Source: Actinomycetota bacterium (lineage in GTDB: Bacteria; Actinomycetota; Acidimicrobiia; Acidimicrobiales; Microtrichaceae). From it: a DNA stretch of 7,474 nucleotides. The translations under genes and the position numbers were made by a program. The notes under the pieces were generated by a model that saw nothing but the letters and a program-made list of their open reading frames with translations, ran no database searches and had not been told where the DNA came from. The stretch lies in contig SXMI01000298.1 in NCBI GenBank assembly GCA_005777415.1, forward strand, positions 1 to 7,474, written 5' to 3'. Of the stretch, positions 1 to 5,238 are shown piece after piece (the first letter of the stretch is position 1; the number at the start of each line of letters is the position of its first letter).

Positions 1-476
1 GCCCAGCGCTCCAACTTCCAGATCGGGGCCGTCGCCTTGACCGCCTCGATGACGAACGCCGCCGCCGGGAACGCCTCGTCCCGGTGCGGCGAGGACACGG
101 CCACCACTACGGCGTCCTCGCCGACGGCCACCGCCCCGGTGCGGTGCAGCACGGCCACACGGGCCACCGTCGGCCAGGTGGCCCGCGCCCGCTCGACGAC
201 CCGCTGCATCTGGCGCACGGCGTAGCGTTCGTAGGCCTCGTAGACGAGTTCGACGACCCCGGACCGACCCTCGGAGTGGTCGCGGGCCGTGCCGACGAAG
301 GTCACGATCGCCCCGCTCGACGGACGACGGACCCACGACTCGACCTCGGCCACGGGCAGGTGACGGGCCCGCAGTCCGCACCAGGTGTGGTCGTCGAACA
401 GGTCGGCGGGATCCGGGACCGGAGGGTCCTCGGCGCCCACGACGGGGGCGCTCGGTCGCACGGGGTCGGCCAGCAC
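1..476 (-). CDS. moaE: Molybdopterin synthase catalytic (large) subunit MoaE, 3' end beyond the window
   Basis: MoaE works with the sulfur-carrying small subunit MoaD to convert precursor Z (cPMP) into molybdopterin in the cytoplasm, a step of molybdenum cofactor synthesis. The 158 visible residues carry the family signatures in order: GAIVTFVGTARDHSEG (55-70), YEAYERYA (79-86), LHRTGAVAVGE (110-120), VSSPHRDEAF (127-136) and KATAPIWK (147-154). Lys147 and Lys154 are seven apart, like the two catalytic lysines of E. coli MoaE (K119 and K126). Only the tail after PIWKLERW is missing. The start is the GTG at 476, placed by the -10-like box just upstream; GTG at 461 or 440 is possible. From 476 there are about 33 residues before the usual domain start, Pro/Asp-rich and probably disordered. 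No moaD or other cofactor gene is visible. The gene diverges from the HtrA-like gene. Identity is secure; the exact start is not. Confidence 0.93.
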   Translation of the reverse strand, partial: MLADPVRPSAPVVGAEDPPVPDPADLFDDHTWCGLRARHLPVAEVESWVRRPSSGAIVTFVGTARDHSEGRSGVVELVYEAYERYAVRQMQRVVERARATWPTVARVAVLHRTGAVAVGEDAVVVAVSSPHRDEAFPAAAFVIEAVKATAPIWKLERW

Positions 477-482
477 GTCGCC

Positions 483-488
483 ATCGTA
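483..488 (-). promoter_or_regulatory. Putative -10 box (TACGAT) for leaderless moaE
   Basis: On the minus strand TACGAT matches the actinobacterial -10 pattern TANNNT and ends six bases before the GTG at 476. Transcription would then begin at or next to the start codon. I see no Shine-Dalgarno before that GTG and no good -35 hexamer about 17 bases upstream. The call rests on the hexamer and on the same geometry at three other genes in the window. Confidence 0.45.
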
Positions 489-550
489 GAGAACAGCAGG
501 GCCGCAGCCGTAGCCGGACCGGCCGCGCCCAGCGAACGGCTCCCGGTCGT

Positions 551-556
551 TATCTT
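551..556 (+). promoter_or_regulatory. Putative -10 box (TATCTT) for the HtrA-like gene
   Basis: TATCTT fits TANNNT and ends seven bases before the GTG at 564, so a transcript would start at or very near that codon. A GGAG at 558-561 lies only two bases from the GTG, too close to act as a normal ribosome binding site. No convincing -35 is visible. The box faces the moaE box across a gap of about 60 bases, forming a compact divergent promoter. Confidence 0.42.
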
Positions 557-563
557 CGGAGCC

Positions 564-1493
564 GTGCCGCCCGCCGACCCCGACGAACCGTTCGACGACC
601 GCGTCGACGGGTGGGGCGACGGATGGGACGACGGCGGTTCCCGGCCCGAGGGCGAGCGTGGGTGGCGACACCCCAGCGAGATCGCTATGCAGGCCCGGCA
701 GCAGGAGGACCGGGCCCGCCCGCGGCGGATCGCTGCGCTGGCGTTCCTGGCGCTCGGCGGCGCGGTCGTGGCGATCGGGGTGGCGCTCGGTTGGGGCTGG
801 GTCCCCTCCGGCCAGGGCGAGACCGCCGACAGTAGCGCCGACCCGACGACGGTCGTGTCGTTGACCCTCGTGTCGGACGCCGGCACGACGACCCGGACCG
901 GAGTGGTCGTGGGTCGCGACGACCGCATCGTGACCCGTTCGGCCGGCCTGGACCCCGACACGCAGGTGTGGGTGGCGGTGAGCGGACGCGAGCCCATGCT
1001 GGCCCGCCTGGCCGGCGAGGACCCCGAGACCGGTCTGAGCGTGCTGGAGGTGGACTCGCCGGTCGGTCGGACCTGCGAGCTCGCCGACGAACCCGATGTC
1101 GGCGACGAACTGGTCGTCTGGTCGGCTGGTGTCGCCGAACGCCGCCCCGAGCGTCGGGTCACCAGCGTCGAGGCCACCGACGTCGACGAGTTGCAGGTCG
1201 ACGGGACGCTCCGGCGTGGGCTGTTCCTGGCCTCCGCCGGAGCGGGTCCGACGACACCGACCCTGGCTGCGGCTGCGACGGACGAACGTGACGCCGAGGG
1301 CGCCGACGGGGTCGTCTACGACAACTCGGGTCGCCTGGTGGGTGTCGTGGTGTCCCGTCGGACCGGGACGGGCCACCTCGTGGTCTCGTCGGCGACCGAC
1401 CTGCTGGAAGCGGTGGACCGCCTCGATGCAGCCACATCAGGGGACGTGGCTCCCCCGACCTCCACGCTCGTCTCGAGCACCGGCGGCGGCTGA
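564..1493 (+). CDS. Membrane-anchored HtrA-like protein, probable catalytically dead protease
   Basis: The 309-residue product has an acidic, Gly/Asp-rich cytoplasmic tail (1-50) with the motif GWRHPSEI (33-40), one membrane segment (about 57-79, preceded by RARPRR), and an extracytoplasmic trypsin/HtrA-like domain (about 95-288). I recognise the fold from three landmarks. GVVVGRDDRIVTRSAGL (113-129) sits where HtrA has its 'GSGVI...TNNHVV' strand. DPETGLSVLEVD (153-164) resembles 'DPxTDLAVLKVD'. GADGVVYDNSGRLVGVV (247-263) resembles 'GNSGGPLLDxxGxVIGI'. At these positions the catalytic His, Asp and Ser are replaced, by Ser/Ala, Gly157 and Ala248 respectively. There is no PDZ domain; the C-terminus is a short Pro/Ser/Thr/Gly-rich tail. 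The protein may bind or present substrates, or be structural; this is inference. The GTG at 564 is chosen because upstream codons overlap moaE and a -10-like box precedes it. The DUF2342 gene follows after 50 bases, with its own predicted promoter. Confidence 0.75.
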   Translation: MPPADPDEPFDDRVDGWGDGWDDGGSRPEGERGWRHPSEIAMQARQQEDRARPRRIAALAFLALGGAVVAIGVALGWGWVPSGQGETADSSADPTTVVSLTLVSDAGTTTRTGVVVGRDDRIVTRSAGLDPDTQVWVAVSGREPMLARLAGEDPETGLSVLEVDSPVGRTCELADEPDVGDELVVWSAGVAERRPERRVTSVEATDVDELQVDGTLRRGLFLASAGAGPTTPTLAAAATDERDAEGADGVVYDNSGRLVGVVVSRRTGTGHLVVSSATDLLEAVDRLDAATSGDVAPPTSTLVSSTGGG

Positions 1494-1531
1494 CGACGCC
1501 GGGGCGAGCACCGGCCCGAGAGGCTGCGTCC

Positions 1532-1537
1532 TAGCAT
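1532..1537 (+). promoter_or_regulatory. Putative -10 box (TAGCAT) for the leaderless DUF2342 gene
   Basis: TAGCAT fits TANNNT and ends six bases before the GTG at 1544. The same hexamer at the same distance precedes the GTG of the MFS gene on the other strand. No Shine-Dalgarno lies between hexamer and start, and no clear -35 is visible. It gives this gene a promoter of its own despite the short gap after the HtrA-like gene. Confidence 0.5.
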
Positions 1538-1543
1538 GAATAC

Positions 1544-2914
1544 GTGGACGACGATCGACCCGGAGACGACGGACCCGACGACCCGGGTGGGTCAGGTGGG
1601 TTCGGTGGGTTCGGTGGGTTCGGCGGCGGTGACCTGGGCGACATCGGGTTCTTCCTCCAGGACCTGACGCGCATGCTGAGCGGCTCGGGCAGCGCCGGAC
1701 CGTGGGACTCGGCGGCGCAACTCGCCGGCTCCATCGCCTCCCGAGGCGCCCCGGAGTCGAACGTGGACCCGGTGGACCGGATGGCGGTCGAGCAACTGGC
1801 CCGGGTCGCCGAACTGCAGGTCCAGGACGCGACCGGCCGGGCGCTCGATGCTCCGGTCCGGCTCGTTCCGCTCAACCGGTCACAGTGGGCCAAGACCTTC
1901 CTGAACGACGAGCAGGATCTCCTCGAGCGGATCGCCGGCTCGATCGGACAGGCGCTGCAGTCGCAACTCGGTGGCCTGGATGCCGATGAACTGGCCGGGG
2001 CCAGCGAGCAGGCCACACCGTTCGGCATCTCCCCCGAGGCCCTCATCCGACAGGTGATGGGGATGATGGGGCCGATGCTGCTCGGCATGATGGCGGGCAG
2101 CACCGCCGGCCACCTGGCCGCCCGGGCGCTCGGCCACTACGAGCTTCCCCTGCCCCGTCCCGCCGACGAGCCGCTGTCCATGGTGCTGGCGAACGTCGAC
2201 GAGTTCGCCCGGAGCTGGAGCCTGCCCGAGGACTCGATCCGGCTCTGGGTGTGCCTGTCCGACGTGGTCCACCACCAGGTCCTGACGCTCCCCCACGTGC
2301 GCGACCACCTCGGGGCCCTGCTGCGTGAGTACGCCCAGGGATTCGACCACGACCCCGAGGAGTTGGACCGCCGGATGCGGGAACTCGGGCTCGACGACCT
2401 GCTCGGCTCCGGCGAGCCGGACATGGCGGCCGTCCAGCGGCTGGCGGGCGACCCCGACCTGCTCCTCGGCGCCATGCAGTCGGCGGAACAGCGGGCCCTG
2501 ATGCCGCAGATCGAGGCGACCGTCGCGGCGGTCGAGGGGTACGTGGACGTCATCCTGGACACGATCGGGGCCCGTCTCATCGCCGACTACGACCAGGTGA
2601 CCGAGGCGTTGCGCCGGCGACGGGTGGAGTTCGGGCCCGAGGCCCGGTTCGTCGAACGGATCTTCGGGCTGGAGCTGTCGCAGGCCACGTTCGACCGCGG
2701 CTCGGCGTTCGTCTCGGGACTGGTCGAGCGAGCTGGTACCGGGGTGTTCGAGGTCCTGTGGTCGGGCACCGAGTCGCTGCCGACCCCGGCCGAGCTCGAC
2801 GCCCCCGGACTGTGGCTCGCCCGGATGGACGTGGACGCCGACCCTGTCGACAGCGACCTCACGGCGCTGGGCGAGGTCCAGATCCCCGACACCCTCCCCG
2901 ACGACTGGACCTGA
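1544..2914 (+). CDS. Zincin_2 / DUF2342 family protein with a degenerate metalloprotease site
   Basis: The 456-residue product resembles the actinobacterial DUF2342 (Zincin_2) family, annotated as 'zinc-dependent metalloprotease' or 'putative hydrolase'; no reaction is established to my knowledge. Features in order: an acidic and Gly/Phe-rich head (1-33, with GGFGGFGGFGGG), GDLGDIGFFLQDLTRML (29-45), a helical region, a Met/Gly-rich hydrophobic stretch QVMGMMGPMLLGMMAGSTAG (170-189), then WVCLSDVVHHQVLTLPHVRDH (235-255). That last segment aligns by eye with the family's 'HExxH...VPxLRxHL' region, but here reads SDVVH (239-243): Ser for the first His and Asp for Glu. His243 and the later EGYVDVILD (331-339) remain. 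I see no signal peptide, so it is probably cytoplasmic. GTG 1544 is the only sensible start: it follows a -10-like box, and the nearby ATG at 1536 is out of frame. It converges with the MFS gene. Family assignment is fairly sure; inactivity is inference. Confidence 0.8.
   Translation: MDDDRPGDDGPDDPGGSGGFGGFGGFGGGDLGDIGFFLQDLTRMLSGSGSAGPWDSAAQLAGSIASRGAPESNVDPVDRMAVEQLARVAELQVQDATGRALDAPVRLVPLNRSQWAKTFLNDEQDLLERIAGSIGQALQSQLGGLDADELAGASEQATPFGISPEALIRQVMGMMGPMLLGMMAGSTAGHLAARALGHYELPLPRPADEPLSMVLANVDEFARSWSLPEDSIRLWVCLSDVVHHQVLTLPHVRDHLGALLREYAQGFDHDPEELDRRMRELGLDDLLGSGEPDMAAVQRLAGDPDLLLGAMQSAEQRALMPQIEATVAAVEGYVDVILDTIGARLIADYDQVTEALRRRRVEFGPEARFVERIFGLELSQATFDRGSAFVSGLVERAGTGVFEVLWSGTESLPTPAELDAPGLWLARMDVDADPVDSDLTALGEVQIPDTLPDDWT
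1586..1621 (+). repeat. Four 9-base units encoding Gly-Gly-Phe/Ser, with G-quadruplex potential
   Basis: GGTGGGTTC is repeated exactly at 1595-1603, 1604-1612 and 1613-1621, preceded by a diverged copy GGTGGGTCA at 1586-1594. The units are in frame and encode the GGS/GGF repeats of the DUF2342 head. GGG runs at 1585-1587, 1589-1591, 1598-1600, 1607-1609 and 1616-1618 are separated by 1, 6, 6 and 6 bases. This meets the usual G3+N1-7 quadruplex pattern on the mRNA-like strand, about 40 bases inside the gene. Confidence 0.85.
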
Positions 2915-2934
2915 CCACCAGAGATATAGGGGTC

Positions 2935-2958
2935 GCGCGCGGGGTACGTGTCGCGCGC
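2935..2958. terminator. Possible GC-rich hairpin between convergent genes
   Basis: The 73-base gap between the DUF2342 and MFS stop codons holds GCGCGCG (2935-2941) and CGCGCGC (2952-2958), which can pair as a 7-bp stem with a 10-base loop. The position suits a bidirectional terminator, but neither side has a T-tract. The same arms also form a direct repeat, GTCGCGCGC-like, so the pairing may be incidental. Confidence 0.3.
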
Positions 2959-2987
2959 TGGAGCCGGAGAACGCCGCTGCGCTGCGA

Positions 2988-4436
2988 TCAGTCCGTCTGA
3001 CGACGGGCCCGGCGGTCCGAGACGGAGCGTCGGACGTTGGACCCCACCTGCCGGACCGTGGGGATGCGGGGCGGTTGTTGACCACGACGCACCGCCGATG
3101 TGCCCGCCAGGTAGAGGGCGCCCGCCGCCGTCGCCGCCAGTCCCACGAACACCGAGCCCAGACGGGTCGGCATGGGCACCACGACGGGGATGAACGCCCC
3201 GAGCACCCAGGCCACCTGGAACCGGGACTCGAACCGGGCGAACGAACGGCCCCGGTTGGCGTCGGGCGCGTCCCGCTGGACCACGGCGTCGAACGCCTGC
3301 TTGGCCGATGACGCCGCCACCGCCACGAGCAGGGCGAGCGCCGCCTGACCCGCCAGCCCGCCCAGCAGGAACCCGGCGCCGCCGGCGACCACGGCGAGCC
3401 CGACCGCCACTGCCAGGAGGTACTCCTCGGGGAACCGGCGGCGGAGCAACGGCGACACGGCGGCGCCGAGCAGGCCACCCGCCACGCTCATGGCGACGAT
3501 GACTCCGAAGTGCCATGCCGGCGGACCGACCGGAGCGAAGACGTCGGCGACCTGCACCCGTTCATCCACGAACCGGCTGCCGACCAGTCGTCCGAGCGCC
3601 GTGCCCGACGGCGGCGGGCCCGTGTCACCCCGGAGTGCGAACGCCAGGAGGAAGGTCACGAACCCGACGATCGCCCGGAGCGTGCCCATGGCCGACGCCG
3701 AGGTCAGCACGCCGGCGCTGCGCAGCTCGGCTTTCTCCTCGGTGCCCGCCGGCTCGGTGGCGACCGTGGTCCGAGGCACGTACATGGCCGCGATCACCGC
3801 CGCGGTGAAGGCCACGGCCGCCAGCGCCATCACGTGCCCGGCACCGATCAGCAACAGGATCGCCCCCGGGATCCCGGCCGCGAAGCCACCCAGGCCGGAG
3901 AGCAGCTGGAGCTTGGAGTTCGCCTCGACGAGCTCGGCGTCGGAGTGCACCACCGTCGGCACGATCGCTGCCTTGGCCACCTGGTACCCCTTGGCGAGGA
4001 CGAGCATGAGGAACGCTTCGGGGAACAGCAGGAGGCTGTCGTTCGCCACGGCCGACACCATCAGCACCGCCAGCAGCGCCCGGCCGATCGCCGATCCCAC
4101 CAGCATGAGCTGGTGGCCACCTCGGGCCCGGTCCATGGCGGGCCCGATCAGGGGGCCGACCACGGCGAAGGGCGCCATGGTGAACACCAGGTACAGGGCG
4201 ATCCGCCAACGGGCACCGGACGGATCCACGTCGAAGAACAGGGAACCGGCCAGCGCCATGGCCACCAGCGCGTCACCGGCGACCGACAGGACATGGGTGA
4301 CGGCAAGGCGGCCGAACGGTGTCCGCGACACGGCGGCCAACCCCGCGGTGGAACCGACCGCTGGGGCCGGACGACGACCGTCACGGCGCACGCGTCGGGG
4401 CTCGTCCGGGGACGAGCGGGGGTCGGGGCCGCTCAC
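2988..4436 (-). CDS. MFS-type membrane transporter, substrate unknown
   Basis: The 482-residue product has about 12 hydrophobic segments, roughly at 44-68, 79-101, 110-132, 137-158, 181-202, 203-221, 254-268, 310-330, 338-360, 362-377, 407-424 and 427-445. This layout and length fit the major facilitator superfamily. After the third-last segment comes a striking charged stretch, VVQRDAPDANRGRSFARFES (385-404), which looks like a conserved inner-face loop. A basic N-terminal tail (1-40, Pro/Arg-rich) and a basic C-terminal tail (448-482, ending RRARRQTD) are probably cytoplasmic. A long loop between segments 7 and 8 (269-309) contains PPPSG. I cannot name the substrate, and nothing nearby suggests one. 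The GTG at 4436 is chosen because TAGCAT ends six bases before it. The gene lies downstream of regX3 on the same strand, 91 bases away, but has its own predicted promoter, so it need not belong to the phosphate operon. Confidence 0.8.
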   Translation of the reverse strand: MSGPDPRSSPDEPRRVRRDGRRPAPAVGSTAGLAAVSRTPFGRLAVTHVLSVAGDALVAMALAGSLFFDVDPSGARWRIALYLVFTMAPFAVVGPLIGPAMDRARGGHQLMLVGSAIGRALLAVLMVSAVANDSLLLFPEAFLMLVLAKGYQVAKAAIVPTVVHSDAELVEANSKLQLLSGLGGFAAGIPGAILLLIGAGHVMALAAVAFTAAVIAAMYVPRTTVATEPAGTEEKAELRSAGVLTSASAMGTLRAIVGFVTFLLAFALRGDTGPPPSGTALGRLVGSRFVDERVQVADVFAPVGPPAWHFGVIVAMSVAGGLLGAAVSPLLRRRFPEEYLLAVAVGLAVVAGGAGFLLGGLAGQAALALLVAVAASSAKQAFDAVVQRDAPDANRGRSFARFESRFQVAWVLGAFIPVVVPMPTRLGSVFVGLAATAAGALYLAGTSAVRRGQQPPRIPTVRQVGSNVRRSVSDRRARRQTD

Positions 4437-4442
4437 GGCGTC

Positions 4443-4448
4443 ATGCTA
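4443..4448 (-). promoter_or_regulatory. Putative -10 box (TAGCAT) for the leaderless MFS gene
   Basis: Reading the minus strand, TAGCAT is followed by six bases and then the GTG at 4436. Hexamer and spacing are identical to the box before the DUF2342 gene. There is no Shine-Dalgarno between it and the start codon. No clear -35 can be seen. Confidence 0.5.
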
Positions 4449-4503
4449 CGGGCCACCGCCGCCGGCGATCCCGCCGCTGCACGGGCGATGGTGGCAATGC
4501 TGG

Positions 4504-4520
4504 CGGGAACGACCGTCCCG
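4504..4520 (-). terminator. Weak hairpin just after regX3
   Basis: Seven bases past the regX3 stop the minus strand reads CGGGA, a seven-base loop, then TCCCG: a 5-bp stem without a following T-run. It could mark the end of the phosphate operon before the MFS promoter. The stem is short, and in such GC-rich DNA small hairpins arise by chance. Confidence 0.2.
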
Positions 4521-4527
4521 TCGCGGG

Positions 4528-5238
4528 TCAGCCCCGATTGGCGACGAACTTGTAGCCCAGACCGCGGATCGTCACGATCCGCACCGGCCGGGACGGGTCG
4601 TCCTCGACCTTTGAGCGCAGCCGCTTGATGTGGACGTCGAGGGTCTTGGTGTCGCCCCCGTAGTCGCTGCCCCACACCCGGTCGATCAGCGTCGAGCGCG
4701 GCAGCACCCGTCCGGCGTTCTCCATGAGCAGGCTCAGGAGCTCGAACTCCTTGAGCGGCAGGCTGACCAGCTCGCCGTGGACCCGGACCTCGTGGCTGTC
4801 GGTGTCGAGTTCCACGCCGTCGTGGCGCAGCACGTCGGTGGGCTCGACCGGCGACTCCCCCACCCGGGGCTGGCGGCGCAGTACGGCGCGCATGCGGGCG
4901 ACGAGCTCACGGAGTCGGTACGGCTTGGTGACGTAGTCATCAGCGCCCACCTCGAGCCCGACGACCGTGTCGATCTCGGCGGTCTTGGCCGTGACCATGA
5001 TGATCGGGACGTCGCTGCGTTGACGCATCTCGCGGCAGACGTCGAGGCCCGAGACCGTCGGGAGCATCACGTCGAGCAGGACGAGGTCCGGGCGGATGTC
5101 GTCGAAGCGGTCCAGGGCCTCGGCACCGTCCCGGGCGACCTCGATCTCGAAGCCCTCCCGCCGCAGGCCCACGGTCAGCGCATCGATGAACGCCTCCTCG
5201 TCCTCCACCACCAGCACCGTCGGTGTCGCCGTGCTCAT
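4528..5238 (-). CDS. regX3: Response regulator RegX3 (PhoB type, OmpR family)
   Basis: This 236-residue DNA-binding regulator is phosphorylated by the adjacent kinase and should control phosphate-starvation genes. The receiver domain (about 7-121) has the acidic pocket E12/D13, phosphoacceptor Asp56 in LVLLDVMLP, Thr83 in IIMVTAK and Lys105 in DDYVTKPY. The IIMVTAKTAEIDTVVGLEVG stretch is very like mycobacterial RegX3. A linker (122-136) leads to an OmpR-type winged helix (about 137-233), with LPLKEFELLSLL (160-171), RSTLIDRVWG (181-190), TLDVHIKRLRSK (199-210) and the wing TIRGLGYKF (223-231). Length is normal for the family. The ATG at 5238 overlaps the kinase stop as ATGA and follows a GGAGG, so translation is probably coupled. 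It appears to be the last gene of the operon. The symbol follows the actinobacterial name; phoB would be the proteobacterial equivalent. Confidence 0.93.
   Translation of the reverse strand: MSTATPTVLVVEDEEAFIDALTVGLRREGFEIEVARDGAEALDRFDDIRPDLVLLDVMLPTVSGLDVCREMRQRSDVPIIMVTAKTAEIDTVVGLEVGADDYVTKPYRLRELVARMRAVLRRQPRVGESPVEPTDVLRHDGVELDTDSHEVRVHGELVSLPLKEFELLSLLMENAGRVLPRSTLIDRVWGSDYGGDTKTLDVHIKRLRSKVEDDPSRPVRIVTIRGLGYKFVANRG

Noticed and set aside
84..563. Open reading frame extending the HtrA-like gene 160 codons upstream
   Set aside because: It runs antisense through moaE, whose family motifs are unmistakable. Its residues look like reversed moaE codons rather than a protein domain.
1536..1665. 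Short ATG frame starting inside the TAGCAT box before the DUF2342 gene
   Set aside because: It is out of frame with the family match and would turn the Gly-rich repeat into Val-Gly-Ser. The GTG at 1544 gives the real protein.
1880..3478. Long minus-strand frame of about 530 codons across the DUF2342 and MFS genes
   Set aside because: It spans two convergent real genes in shadow frames. Its product is Arg/Ser/Pro/Gly-rich with no domain, as expected from GC-rich antisense DNA.
4434..4445. Mini-ORF ATG-ACG-CCG-TGA ending on the MFS start codon
   Set aside because: It could suggest a leader peptide, but its ATG lies within the putative -10 box, so it would not be transcribed if that box is used.
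4437..4527. Pho box or RegX3 operator between regX3 and the MFS gene
   Set aside because: I looked for GTTCACC-like repeated sites in this gap and saw none, so I do not place the MFS gene in the phosphate regulon.
3490..4628. Two overlapping plus-strand frames of more than 370 codons antisense to the MFS gene
   Set aside because: The minus-strand reading has proper membrane segments. The antisense products are low-complexity and unrelated to known folds.
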